A DNA stretch of 64,000 nucleotides from Actinacidiphila guanduensis (GTDB taxonomy: Bacteria > Actinomycetota > Actinomycetes > Streptomycetales > Streptomycetaceae): positions 186,001 to 250,000 of the forward strand of contig NZ_FNIE01000002.1 in assembly GCF_900103985.1 (NCBI RefSeq), in the 5' to 3' direction. Positions 44,824 to 53,429 of the stretch are shown here, in pieces. Position 1 is the first letter of the stretch. Every line of letters starts with the position of its first letter. The notes below the pieces were generated by a model, which worked only from the letters and a program-made list of their open reading frames with translations, searched no databases and was not told the DNA's origin. The translations under genes and the position numbers were made by a program.

Positions 44824-45582
44824 TCAGGAGGGGGCGGACAGCGTGGACTTCAGGGTGCGGCGGAGGTAGCGGCGGGTGGTGTGGGCGCGGTGGAGGCGGG
44901 CGGGGAGGGTGAGGGGGAGAGGGGTGGCGTAGCGGCGGGCGCGGATGTCGGCGACGACGGAAGGCGGCGCGTTCATCGCGGTCAGGGTGTCCAGCGCCTG
45001 GCCCTTGGTCAGGAGCCGGCCGTCCGCGAGGGTCACCGTGGCCCGGGCGAGGGTGAGCATGCCGAGGTCGACCCAGACGTCCTGCAGCCAGCGCAGCGGG
45101 GCCGCCGTCGCCGGCAGCCAGAAGTCCCGCAGGTCCGCCCGTACGAAGGCGGCCAGTTCGGCGTCGCTCACCGGCGGCAGCAGCCTGCCCGGCGGCGGGC
45201 CGAGCAGGACCAGGCCGCCGCTGTGCAGCTCCCGCCGCGTCACCTCCGTCACCGGCCGGGCGAACAGCCGGCGGTGCGCCCACGTCACATGCCGCGCCCG
45301 GGTGTCGGCGAGCGCGTCGCGGGCCAGGTACGAGCAGTGCAGCTTCTCCGCCGGCGGGAAGCGCGCCTCAAGCGATCGGTGCAGGTGCGTGAGGGCGTCC
45401 TGCTGGGCATCGTCCGCAGCGGCGCCGACGACCGCGATGAGGTCGAGATCGCTGATACCGGGCCGGAAGTCGCCGAGGGCGAGCGAGCCGTGCGCCCAGA
45501 CCGCGACCGGGGAGACGACGTCCGCCAACCTGCCGGTGAACTCCGCCAGTAGCGGCGCCACCGCCTCGTGCACCTCGCGCAT
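44824..45582 (-). CDS. Nucleotidyltransferase domain protein (aminoglycoside adenylyltransferase-like)
   Basis: From the ATG at 45580-45582 the protein has 252 residues, with the nucleotidyltransferase motif GSLALGDFRPGISDLDLIAVV (about residues 33-53; GS-x9-D-x-D) and a C-terminal helical part with the LTKGQALDTLTAM segment resembling aminoglycoside adenylyltransferases. Any antibiotic substrate is unproven. A GTG two codons upstream is an alternative start. It lies downstream of the GH3 gene, past a terminator. Confidence 0.72.
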   Translation of the reverse strand: MREVHEAVAPLLAEFTGRLADVVSPVAVWAHGSLALGDFRPGISDLDLIAVVGAAADDAQQDALTHLHRSLEARFPPAEKLHCSYLARDALADTRARHVTWAHRRLFARPVTEVTRRELHSGGLVLLGPPPGRLLPPVSDAELAAFVRADLRDFWLPATAAPLRWLQDVWVDLGMLTLARATVTLADGRLLTKGQALDTLTAMNAPPSVVADIRARRYATPLPLTLPARLHRAHTTRRYLRRTLKSTLSAPS

Positions 45583-45654
45583 ACCCACGATGCTGTCATT
45601 CCGCTCGCCCGGAGGAAACGCCTCCGCACCGCGGGTGCGGCACCGAAAAGGGGC

Positions 45655-45682
45655 CGTCCCCGGAACCGGAGCTCCGGGGACG
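45655..45682 (-). terminator. Terminator of the GH3 gene
   Basis: CGTCCCCGGA (45655-45664) pairs with TCCGGGGACG (45673-45682), loop 8 nt; read on the minus strand the stem is followed by CCCCTTTTC. It lies 26 bp after the GH3 stop. Confidence 0.7.
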
Positions 45683-45707
45683 CCCATGCACCACCAGGCG
45701 GGAGCCG

Positions 45708-48700
45708 TCAGATGGCCGTCCAGACGAACGTCACCGAGCCCTGCGAGCCCGCCGTGTTCCGGCCGGTGACCGTCACCGTCCAGGTGCCCGCCTTGCTCGC
45801 CGCGCCGGTGAAGGTGCCGTCTGCCGCCAGGGAGATCCCCGGCGGCAGCCCCGTCGCGGTGTAGGTGGCGCCCGACGTCCTGCCGTCCAGCGCCCAGTCC
45901 ACCTTCTTGTGCACCGGGCTGCTCATCCCGTGCGGGTTGCTCAGGGTGAGCGGCGCCGCGGCCGTCCCGGTGCCCGCCGCGGCCGCCTTCGGGGCGATCG
46001 AGGCGGCCAGGTTGCCGTTGACGGTCGTCGGCACAGTGACGGTGCCGGTCAGCGGCAGGTTCCGCGAGGAGTCGCCGACCAGGATCTGGTAGGTGCCGGC
46101 CGCGGTGGTCCAGTTGCTGCTCGAGGTGTTCCAGTAGGCCAGGTCGTGCGTGCTGACGGTGAAGGTGACCGTCTGCGACTGGCCCGGGTTGAGCGTGACG
46201 CGCTGGAAGCCGCGCAGCTGGTGCACCGGCTCACCGGTGGACGCCGGATCGCCGACATAGAGCTGCACCACGTCCGTGCCGGCCCGCGACCCGGTGTTGG
46301 TGACCGTGGCGTGCACGGTCGCGTTCCCCCCGGACAGCGCCCCCACCTGCAGGTTGGAGAAGCCGTACGAGGTGTAGGACAGGCCGTACCCGAACGGGTA
46401 GAGCGGTGTGATGTTCTTCGCGTCGTACCAGCGGTACCCGACGTCCAGGCCCTCGCTGTACTGCACCTGCCCATTGGTGCCCGGCCACTGCGCCGCGGTG
46501 TTCGCGGGCACGTCGGCGAGCGACTTGGGGAAGGTGACCGGCAGCTTGCCGGAGGGGTTCACGTCACCGAAGAGCAGCGAGGCGATGGCCGTGCCGTACT
46601 CCTGGCCGGGGTAGAACGCCTCGAAGACGCCCGCCACCTGGTTGAGCCACGGCATGTTGATCGCCGAGTTGTTGTTGAGCACCACGATGGTGTGCGGGTT
46701 CGCCGCCGCCACCTGGGCGATCATGTCGTTGTCGGCCACCGAGCTGCCGCCGTTGTTCGGCAGGTCGAGCGTGGTGGTGTCGTGCTCCTCGTTGCCGTAG
46801 TTGTCGGAGGCGAAGACGATCGCGACATCGGAGGTGCGGGCGAGCGTGACCGCGGAGTTGAGGTCGGTCGCGTCGTTGTAGGTCACCGTGGTGCCGGTGC
46901 CCGCGGTCCGGTTCTGGATGCCGGTGATCGGCCAGACCGTGCCGGAACTCGTGGTGGTGGCGCTGCCGCCGCCGATGGTCTGCACACCGGCCCCGCCGTC
47001 CCAGCCGATCACCGCGATGGACTTGGTGGTGGAGGTGGACAGCGGCAGGATGCCGTTGTTCTTCAGCAGCACCGTGCCCTCCTCGGCACCCTGGAGCGCG
47101 ACCTGCTGGTGCGCCGCGGTGGTGACGGTGGCGTCCCGGTTGCCGCTGGGCGCTTTGTCGAACAGGCCGAAGGCGAAGTACTGCGTGAGCAGCCGGCTGA
47201 CCATCGTGTCCAGGGTGGCCTGGCTGACGGTGCCGTTGGCCACGGCCTGGGCGAGGAAGTCGGCGTAGAAGTACCCGTTGGGCATCTCCACCGTCAGGCC
47301 CGCGTTCGCGGAGTCCTGCGTGGAGTGCGTGCCGCCCCAGTCGCTGGTGATGAAGCCGCCGAAGTTCGCCTGCTGGTACAGCCCGACGTTCATCAGCGCC
47401 GGGTTCTGGCAGGCGGGCACGTTGTTGACGACGCTGTACGCGCACATCGCCGCCGCCGGCGAGCCCTGCTCCACGGCCGCCTGGAACGCCGGCAGGTACA
47501 GCTCCTGCAGCGTGCGGTTGTCGACGATGACCGTGCCGGCCGGGTTCTCGATGTTGTAGACGGCCACGTGCTTCATCTCGGCCATCACGCCCTGGCTCTG
47601 GATGCCCCGGATGTCGGCGGCGGCCATCTTCCCGTTGAGGTACGGGTCCTCGCCGAACGTCTCGAACGCCCGGCCCCAGCGCGGGTCGCGGACGATGTTC
47701 AGCGTCGGGCCGAGCGCCACCTGCGCGCCCTTGCCGGCGAACTCGGCGCCGATCGCGGCGCCGTACTGCTGCTCCAGCGCCTCGTCCCAGGTGGCCGCCG
47801 AGGCGTTCGCGGACGGCATCTGGGTGACGCCGCCGAGTCCGTCGCCCACGCCGTGCGGGCCGTCCTGGAGCCCGAGCGCCGGGATGCACAGCGACGGGAT
47901 GCCGTTGATGTTGCCGATGTACGGCGAGGAGGCGTTGTTGCCGTGCAGGATCGAGACCTTCTCGGCGTTGGTCATCTGGGCCATGACCTGCGAGACACGG
48001 GTCGCGACCGGAGCGGTGGAACCGACCCACGGGCAGTCGCCGTTGCCGCCGCCGGGCGGGGTGCCGGTGCCGCCGGGGGTCAGGACGGTGAACTCCCAGA
48101 GGGAGTAGCCCCACTGGGTGGCCCGCTGGGTGCCGTACATGCGGATGTAGCGGCCGGTGGCGGTGAAGCTGAGGTTCTCCGTGCCGCCGGCGCCGCTGGT
48201 CGTGGAGTACACCGTGTTCCACGTGGAACCGTTGTCCGAGACCTGGATCTGGTACGCCTTCGCGTACGCGGTCTCCCAGGTCAGCTGGGCGCCGCAGATG
48301 CTCTGCGAGCTGCCGAGGTCGACCTGGATCCACTGCGGATCGGAGGCCGCGCTCGACCAGCGGGTGCCGGCGTTGCCGTCGAAGGCGGCCGAGGCGGGGG
48401 TGCCGTCGTTCTCGACCGAGGACGCGGTGGCCGGCTTGCCCAGGGCGGCGGTGGTGGTGCCGCATGTTGCGGGCGGGGTGCCGCCACCGGAGCCGCCGTA
48501 GACCTGGAACTCCCACAGGGAGTAGCCCCATTGGGTGCCGCGCTGGGTGCCGTACATCCGCACGTAGCGACCCGAGCCGGTGACGTTCAGGGTCTGGGTG
48601 CCGCCGGTGCCGGTGGTGGTGGAGTAGATGTCGGTCCAGCTTGCGGCGTCGTTCGAGGTCTGGATCTTGAACGCCTTGCCGTAGGCCGTCTCCCAGTTGA

Positions 48701-49010
48701 GGACGACCTGGGTGATCGGCTGCACGGAGCCGAGGTCGACCTGGAGCCACTGGGGGTCGGCGGCGGCGCTCGACCAGCGGGTGCCGGTGTCGCCGTCCAC
48801 GGCCGCGTTCGCGGTGAAGGCGTCCTGGACCGAGGAGGCGGTGGCCGGCTTGCCCTGGGAGAGCAGCTGCGGGGTGGCCGCGTGGGAGGAGGTCGGGACG
48901 AGGGAGAGGTACGCCGAGGCGATGAGCACCAGGGCGAGCAGCAGGACGGCCTGCGGTGATCGTCGGAAACGTTTACGGCTGACGGAGAGCCCTTGTGGGG
49001 TGACCCTCAT
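45708..49010 (-). CDS. Secreted glycoside hydrolase family 3 enzyme with two discoidin (F5/8 type C) modules
   Basis: The 1,100-residue protein has a signal peptide (cleavage likely after SSHA, residue 44), two similar F5/8 type C carbohydrate-binding modules (about 50-165 and 185-310, each with TGTRWSSAA and GTQR...QWGYSLWEF), the GH3 N-domain with LQDGPHGVGDG and the nucleophile region FITSDWGGTHS (Asp near 556), the GH3 C-domain (EEGTVLLKNNGILPLS), an FN3-like domain and a C-terminal Ig-like domain. It is probably a beta-glucosidase or beta-xylosidase acting on extracellular polymers. The leader has LacI-type operators. A parS lies in the second module. Confidence 0.92.
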   Translation of the reverse strand: MRVTPQGLSVSRKRFRRSPQAVLLLALVLIASAYLSLVPTSSHAATPQLLSQGKPATASSVQDAFTANAAVDGDTGTRWSSAAADPQWLQVDLGSVQPITQVVLNWETAYGKAFKIQTSNDAASWTDIYSTTTGTGGTQTLNVTGSGRYVRMYGTQRGTQWGYSLWEFQVYGGSGGGTPPATCGTTTAALGKPATASSVENDGTPASAAFDGNAGTRWSSAASDPQWIQVDLGSSQSICGAQLTWETAYAKAYQIQVSDNGSTWNTVYSTTSGAGGTENLSFTATGRYIRMYGTQRATQWGYSLWEFTVLTPGGTGTPPGGGNGDCPWVGSTAPVATRVSQVMAQMTNAEKVSILHGNNASSPYIGNINGIPSLCIPALGLQDGPHGVGDGLGGVTQMPSANASAATWDEALEQQYGAAIGAEFAGKGAQVALGPTLNIVRDPRWGRAFETFGEDPYLNGKMAAADIRGIQSQGVMAEMKHVAVYNIENPAGTVIVDNRTLQELYLPAFQAAVEQGSPAAAMCAYSVVNNVPACQNPALMNVGLYQQANFGGFITSDWGGTHSTQDSANAGLTVEMPNGYFYADFLAQAVANGTVSQATLDTMVSRLLTQYFAFGLFDKAPSGNRDATVTTAAHQQVALQGAEEGTVLLKNNGILPLSTSTTKSIAVIGWDGGAGVQTIGGGSATTTSSGTVWPITGIQNRTAGTGTTVTYNDATDLNSAVTLARTSDVAIVFASDNYGNEEHDTTTLDLPNNGGSSVADNDMIAQVAAANPHTIVVLNNNSAINMPWLNQVAGVFEAFYPGQEYGTAIASLLFGDVNPSGKLPVTFPKSLADVPANTAAQWPGTNGQVQYSEGLDVGYRWYDAKNITPLYPFGYGLSYTSYGFSNLQVGALSGGNATVHATVTNTGSRAGTDVVQLYVGDPASTGEPVHQLRGFQRVTLNPGQSQTVTFTVSTHDLAYWNTSSSNWTTAAGTYQILVGDSSRNLPLTGTVTVPTTVNGNLAASIAPKAAAAGTGTAAAPLTLSNPHGMSSPVHKKVDWALDGRTSGATYTATGLPPGISLAADGTFTGAASKAGTWTVTVTGRNTAGSQGSVTFVWTAI
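48216..48229. other. parS: parS site inside the GH3 gene
   Basis: GTTCCACGTGGAAC in the second discoidin module, read GSTWNTV on the minus strand. The frame differs from that of the other intragenic sites. Confidence 0.88.
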
Positions 49011-49278
49011 GTGAGTGCTCCTGTGTGTCGGGGTGCGGCTCGCTGTTGGGGGGACCGACAGTGGTGCGGGTGCGGGTGCGGGTGCGGGTGCGGGTGCGGG
49101 TGCGGGTGCGGGTGCGCTGCTGAGAGCGCTCTCTGATCGTCGTGATAGTCACGCCCGCCCGAGGGGGTGTCAACCTTTCCGACAAAGGCCGATCGGCGAA
49201 ACCGCTTGCCTTGACCGGCAGTTGGTGTGGGAGCGCTCCGAGGGCCGGGGCGAGCCGGGCCGGGGCGCCCCCACCCTC
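49011..49278. promoter_or_regulatory. GH3 promoter region with LacI-type operators
   Basis: On the minus strand TTGACA (49168-49173), 17-bp spacer and GACTAT (49145-49150) form a promoter. Just downstream lies the palindrome GAGAGCGCTCTC (49122-49133), and upstream TGGGAGCGCTCCGA (49228-49241), one base from the CebR operator TGGGAGCGCTCCCA. Such sites bind LacI-family repressors of sugar utilisation. AGGAG stands before the GH3 ATG. Confidence 0.75.
49064..49116. repeat. Hexanucleotide tandem repeat (GTGCGG)8 in the GH3 leader
   Basis: Eight perfect GTGCGG units (49064-49111) plus GTGCG, lying in the 5' untranslated region of the GH3 transcript between the operator and the ribosome-binding site. 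Confidence 0.95.
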
Positions 49279-49911
49279 CTACGGAAGGCTCGTCCGCGGA
49301 GGGCCGGACACGTCGAGAAGCGCGAGCATGGCGGGAAGCAGGTCGCTGTTCAGCGGATCGGGGTTGCTGCTGTCGATGGCACCTTCCAACGCGAGGGTCG
49401 TGTACCCGTGCACGAGAGACCAGACCGCGTAGCTCGGCAGCAGTGCGGGGTCGGTGTCGGAAGCCGCGGGTTCGGCGTCCTCGCCGCGCAGGCTGCGATC
49501 CAGAGCGCGGAGGGCGCGGTGCTTCTGTTCGGCCAGTTCGGGTGCGGTGAAGTCGAACTGGGTCATCCGCCACATCAGGTCGAACAGGGCACGGTTCTCA
49601 CCTGCGAAGGCGACGTACTCCGCGGCAATGCGCGTGACACGCCCTCGCGCATCGAGCCCAGCGAGTTCGAGTGATTCGAGCCGATCGCAGAGTTGCCGGT
49701 AGGCGCGGGTCGCGAGCGCACCGAGGAGCCCGCGCGCGTCACCGAAGTGATGCTTGGGAGCAGACTGCGACACCCCCACCCGTCGCGCGGCTTCGCGCAT
49801 GCTGAACCCGGCGACACCTTTCTCGGTCAGCACGACGAGCGCGCTGTCGAGCAGCGCGGCGCGCAGGTTGCCGTGATGGTACTGATCCCCGGTGAGTGGT
49901 TCCTTGCCCAT
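49279..49911 (-). CDS. TetR family transcriptional regulator
   Basis: The 210-residue protein has the TetR helix-turn-helix (HHGNLRAALLDSALVVLTEKG, GFSMREAARRVGVSQSAPKHHFGDARGLL, residues 12-64) and a C-terminal WHG-type ligand domain with FDLMWRMTQFDFTAPELAEQK and AVWSLVHGYTTLALEG. It is divergent from the dehydrogenase gene, with a 68-bp gap filled by a long inverted repeat, so it most likely represses both genes. Codon third-position GC looks lower than in the core genes. Confidence 0.9.
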   Translation of the reverse strand: MGKEPLTGDQYHHGNLRAALLDSALVVLTEKGVAGFSMREAARRVGVSQSAPKHHFGDARGLLGALATRAYRQLCDRLESLELAGLDARGRVTRIAAEYVAFAGENRALFDLMWRMTQFDFTAPELAEQKHRALRALDRSLRGEDAEPAASDTDPALLPSYAVWSLVHGYTTLALEGAIDSSNPDPLNSDLLPAMLALLDVSGPPRTSLP

Positions 49912-49919
49912 CCCCTCAT

Positions 49920-49961
49920 CTTGACAGTGAGCAGATGATTCGTAAACTGCTCGCTGTCAAG
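49920..49961. promoter_or_regulatory. Operator and overlapping divergent promoters of the TetR/dehydrogenase pair
   Basis: Arms CTTGACAGTGAGCAG (49920-49934) and CTGCTCGCTGTCAAG (49947-49961) are inverted copies with one mismatch around a 12-bp spacer. Each arm holds TTGACA; with TAAACT (49943-49948) on plus and TCATCT on minus at 16 bp they form face-to-face promoters, so one bound regulator would block both. Confidence 0.8.
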
Positions 49962-49979
49962 ATGATGGATGGAGTGGCT

Positions 49980-50999
49980 ATGTCGGACATGGTGCTGGTC
50001 ACGGGCATCTCGGGGTTCATCGGTGGTCACACCGCGGCCGAGCTGTTGCGGCGCGGATACGCGGTACGTGGCTCGGTGAGGTCGCCCTCTCGTAGCGGCG
50101 AGGTGCATGCGGCGATGGCGGCAGCCGGCGTCGACACCGCAGAGTTCGAGATCTGCCGGCTCGACTTGTTGTCGGATCAGGGGTGGGCGGAAGCGGTCGA
50201 CGGATGCCGATACGTATTGCATGTGGCCTCCCCGTTCGTGCTGGCAAAACCGAAAGACCCGGACGAGCTGATCCGTCCCGCCGTCGAGGGGGCAATCCGA
50301 GCGGTCGGGGCGGCACTGGATGCGGGCGTGGAGCGAGTGGTCATGACCTCGGCGTTGGCGACGATGCAGTTCGCCCGCGCACCCAGAGGGCACGTCTACA
50401 CCGATGCCGACTGGACCGACCCGGACGACCCGCGCCTCAACGCGTACACCGTCTCGAAGGTCAAGGCCGAGCGGGCCGCGCGGGAGCTTGTCCAGCAACG
50501 TGGAGTCCCGGACTGGCTCGCAGTCATCAACCCGGGCGCGGTGATCGGGCCACTCCTGACGAACGATCCTGGGACCTCGGTCACCGCGATCCAGCAGATC
50601 ATGTCCGGGGCGCTTCCGATGATTCCCGACCTTCGGCTTCCGTGGGTCGATGTGCGGGACGTCGCCGACGCCCACATCGCCGCAATGACCTTCGCGAGTG
50701 CCGCCGGTCGCCGCACGATCGTCGCCACCGACCCGATGTCGCTCATCGAGGTCGCCGGAGTCATCCGCGAACGCCTTCCCGAAGTGAGCCGGAAGGTGCC
50801 CGCACGGGCGATGCCGACCTGGTTCACCAGGCTCGCCAGCGTGTTCGAGCCCCAACTGCGCGACAACCGATGGCTGATCGGCCAGAAACAGCGCTTCGAC
50901 CGCACCACCGCCGAGACCCTCCTCGGACACCCCTTGCGACCGATCCCCGACGCGATCGAGCGGACCGGGCGCAGCCTGGCCGAACGCCGGCTCATCTGA
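49980..50999 (+). CDS. NAD(P)-dependent epimerase/dehydratase family protein (dihydroflavonol reductase-like)
   Basis: The 339-residue protein is an extended short-chain dehydrogenase with the cofactor motif VTGISGFIGGHTAAEL (GxxGxxG, residues 6-21), YVLHVASPF, the active-site NAYTVSKVKAE (Tyr and Lys near 155 and 159) and WVDVRDVADAHI. It resembles dihydroflavonol 4-reductase and aldehyde reductases; the substrate is unknown. ATG 49980 is chosen because upstream in-frame codons run through the operator. Divergent TetR regulator. Confidence 0.88.
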   Translation: MSDMVLVTGISGFIGGHTAAELLRRGYAVRGSVRSPSRSGEVHAAMAAAGVDTAEFEICRLDLLSDQGWAEAVDGCRYVLHVASPFVLAKPKDPDELIRPAVEGAIRAVGAALDAGVERVVMTSALATMQFARAPRGHVYTDADWTDPDDPRLNAYTVSKVKAERAARELVQQRGVPDWLAVINPGAVIGPLLTNDPGTSVTAIQQIMSGALPMIPDLRLPWVDVRDVADAHIAAMTFASAAGRRTIVATDPMSLIEVAGVIRERLPEVSRKVPARAMPTWFTRLASVFEPQLRDNRWLIGQKQRFDRTTAETLLGHPLRPIPDAIERTGRSLAERRLI

Positions 51000-51338
51000 A
51001 CTCCGGGACGTGACTGCGCCCCTGCGCCCCGTGCCACCTACCGCCCCGCTGAGGGAGCGACCGGTTCTCCGCCTGTGTCCGGCCGGCTGACCACCGAGTC
51101 CATCGACGGGCGGCTCGAACACCTCCGCGGCTCGGCGCTCGGGTTCCGAAACCTGACCGGCTGCATCGCCCGGTCAATACTCGAGGCCGGCGGTTTCAGA
51201 CCACTCCTGCACCTCTGACTGCGAAGAGCGCCGTAACCCCCGTCCGGCGGCCCGGCGGACCCCGGCGGGGTACGGTCGAGGCGCATGTCGATCAGGTGCC
51301 GTGCCCGGTGGACGGGACGGCGGAAGGGCAGGGCGCGA
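51000..51338. other. Gap between the dehydrogenase and serine hydrolase genes
   Basis: The 339 bp hold the transposase remnant at 51081-51218. Otherwise I see only short open frames and no terminator or promoter that I would call. Confidence 0.5.
51081..51218 (+). pseudogene. C-terminal remnant of a transposase
   Basis: Between the dehydrogenase and serine hydrolase genes one frame reads IDGRLEHLRGSALGFRNLT, then ...ARSILEAGGFRPLLHL and a stop. The pattern HLRGxALGFRNLT...ARxLLE.GGFRP is that of the C-terminal end of insertion-sequence transposases (ISL3-like). No start, DDE region or terminal repeats are found, so only about 45 codons remain. Family recognition is from memory. Confidence 0.6.
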
Positions 51339-52721
51339 GTGACCGCTGGAACCGACTCCCCGCAGGCGTACCAGGACGGGCTGCTGCCCGGTACCCGGCG
51401 GGCGCTGATGCACCGCGTCGCCGTGGAGCAGGCCGCGGGCCGGGCGCCCTCGGTGAGCGCCGCGCTCGTCCGGGACGGCCGGATGGTCTGGAACGGGTCC
51501 GCGAGCATGGTCGAGGGGCACGCGCCGGACGCCGGCACCCAGTACCGGATCGGCTCGATCACCAAGACCTTCGTCGCCGTGCTGGTGATGCGGCTGCGGG
51601 ACGAGGGCCGGCTGGAGCTGACCGACCCGATCGGCGTGCACCTGGGCGGGCTGTCGGTGCCCGGGGTGACGGTCGGCCAACTGCTCGCGCACACCGCCGG
51701 ATTGGCCTCCGAGACGCCCGGCCCCTGGTGGGAGCGCACCCCCGGCGAGCTGCGGCCGGAGCTCGCCGACATCCTCGGCCCCGCTCCCGTCAAGCACCCG
51801 GCCGGCCGCCGCCACCACTACTCCAACCCCGGATTCGCCCTGCTCGGCGCCCTGGTGGAGGAGGTGCGGGGCCGCTCCTGGGGCGAGGTGCTCCAGGAGG
51901 AGGTGCTCGATCCGCTGGGCATGGACCGGACCTCGCTGCGGCCGCAGCCGCCGGCCGCCGGTGGGTTCGCCGTCCATCCGCTGGCCGACGCCATGGTGCC
52001 GGAGGCCGTCCAGCAGACCGGGCGGATGGCGCCGGCGGGCGAGTTGTGGTCGACCACCGCGGACCTCTCGCGCTGGGCGGCCTTCCTCGCCGCCGGCCAC
52101 GACGGCGTACTGGCCGCGGGGACGCTCGCCGACATGCGGGAGTCGGCCGCCCCCGCCGACACCAGCCAGCCGGACGGCGGCTACGGGCTGGGGTTGCAGC
52201 TGCTGCGCCGCAACGGGTGGGCGCTGGCCGGCCACACCGGCTCCATGCCCGGCTTCCTGGCCGCGCTGTGGGTGAGCACCGAGCGCCGCAGTGCCGGGAT
52301 CGCGCTGGCCAACTGCACCTCGGGCCCCGCGGTGAGCGACCTCGCGGTCGACCTGATGCGGATCGCCGACGAGGCCGAGCCGCCCTTCCCCGCGCCCTGG
52401 CAGCCCGCCGAGGACCTGGACCCGGCGCTGGTGGAGCTGACCGGCCCCTGGTACTGGGGCACCGCGGGCTTCCTGCTCAGGGTGGTCGGCGGGCAGCCCG
52501 AGCTGCGCCGGATGGGCGGGCAGGGCCGCGGCACCCGGTTCCACGTGGAACCGGACGGCACCTGGACCGGCCTGGAGGGCTACTACGCCGGGGAGACGCT
52601 GCGGGTGGTGCGCCGGGCGGACGGCTCGGTCGGCCATCTCGACCTCGGGTCCTTCGTGTTCACACGCGAGCCCTACGATCCGCAGGCTCCGGTGCCCGGG
52701 GGCTTCCCCGGCTGGCACTGA
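51339..52721 (+). CDS. Serine hydrolase of the beta-lactamase / D-Ala-D-Ala carboxypeptidase family
   Basis: From the GTG at 51339 the protein has 460 residues, with the catalytic SITK (SxxK, about residue 73), the HYSNPG motif (Y-x-N, about 160) and a C-terminal HTGSMPGFLAAL that stands for the KTG box. No signal peptide is seen, so it is probably cytoplasmic and may be an esterase or peptidase rather than an antibiotic-hydrolysing enzyme. An ATG at 51285 is an alternative start but adds an Arg-rich stretch. A parS lies in the C-terminal part. Confidence 0.87.
   Translation: MTAGTDSPQAYQDGLLPGTRRALMHRVAVEQAAGRAPSVSAALVRDGRMVWNGSASMVEGHAPDAGTQYRIGSITKTFVAVLVMRLRDEGRLELTDPIGVHLGGLSVPGVTVGQLLAHTAGLASETPGPWWERTPGELRPELADILGPAPVKHPAGRRHHYSNPGFALLGALVEEVRGRSWGEVLQEEVLDPLGMDRTSLRPQPPAAGGFAVHPLADAMVPEAVQQTGRMAPAGELWSTTADLSRWAAFLAAGHDGVLAAGTLADMRESAAPADTSQPDGGYGLGLQLLRRNGWALAGHTGSMPGFLAALWVSTERRSAGIALANCTSGPAVSDLAVDLMRIADEAEPPFPAPWQPAEDLDPALVELTGPWYWGTAGFLLRVVGGQPELRRMGGQGRGTRFHVEPDGTWTGLEGYYAGETLRVVRRADGSVGHLDLGSFVFTREPYDPQAPVPGGFPGWH
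52538..52551. other. parS: parS site inside the serine hydrolase gene
   Basis: GTTCCACGTGGAAC within a 20-bp palindrome (CCG on the left, CGG on the right); read TRFHVEPDG. Confidence 0.9.
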
Positions 52722-52827
52722 GCCCCGGGCCCCGCAGCGGCAGCGCCGGCGCCGAACACGGCGGGCGCGGCGCCGCGCGCGGCCGGGGAGGTGGGGCGGG
52801 CGCGGTGGCTCACTCGTCACCGTGCGT

Positions 52828-52841
52828 GTTCCACGTGGAAC
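52828..52841. other. parS: parS site between the serine hydrolase and Nudix genes
   Basis: GTTCCACGTGGAAC in the 155-bp gap between two convergent genes. Confidence 0.92.
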
Positions 52842-52876
52842 ATCGGCGGCCGCGCTCGGTGGCGGGGCCGCCGCCG

Positions 52877-53380
52877 TCAGCCCAGGTCGTCGCCGAGGAG
52901 GCCGAGCACGCCCTCGATGTTGGCGTCCAGGTAGTGCCGCAGGGTGAGCGGCACCACCTCCACCGACGCCAGGCCGACCCGGGTGAAGGGCACCCGTACG
53001 ACCTCGTACTCGCCGCTGGGCGCCTCGACTTCGGGGCCGTGCCGCCGGTCGAGGTCCATCGAGGCGAGCCGGCAGGCGAAGAAGTACTGCACCTTCACGC
53101 CGTGCGCGCCGTCCTCGGTGATGTGCTCGACGGTGTCGATGAAGGCGGGCACGGCGTCGGTGATCTTCCCGCCGAGCTCCTCGTCGATCTCCCGGTGCAG
53201 GGCGGAGAGCACGTCGGCGTCCTCCTCCTCGACGCCGCCGCCGGGCGTCAGCCAGTAAGGAGACATGCCGGGCTTGGTCCGCTTGATCAGGACCAGCTGG
53301 TCGCCGTCGAGGATGATGGCGCGGGCGGTGCGCTTGACCACCGGGCGGGTGGTGGGACTGGGGTGCGTGTCCGGGGGCAT
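52877..53380 (-). CDS. Nudix hydrolase
   Basis: From the ATG at 53378-53380 the protein has 167 residues. It has a Nudix-like box GGGVEEEDADVLSALHREIDEE (about residues 47-68) with the metal-binding REIDEE; the spacing before RE departs from the strict consensus by about two residues. It should hydrolyse a nucleoside diphosphate derivative; the substrate is not predictable. An in-frame ATG 11 codons earlier is possible. It lies 49 bp downstream of the trans-sulfuration enzyme gene. Confidence 0.82.
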   Translation of the reverse strand: MPPDTHPSPTTRPVVKRTARAIILDGDQLVLIKRTKPGMSPYWLTPGGGVEEEDADVLSALHREIDEELGGKITDAVPAFIDTVEHITEDGAHGVKVQYFFACRLASMDLDRRHGPEVEAPSGEYEVVRVPFTRVGLASVEVVPLTLRHYLDANIEGVLGLLGDDLG

Positions 53381-53429
53381 GCCTGAGGTCTGCCGCGAAG
53401 GACGCGGGGGCAAACGTCCCCCGCACCCT

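Noticed and set aside
49064..49116. GTGCGG repeats considered as CRISPR
   Set aside because: Six-base units without spacers or cas genes; it is a simple tandem repeat.
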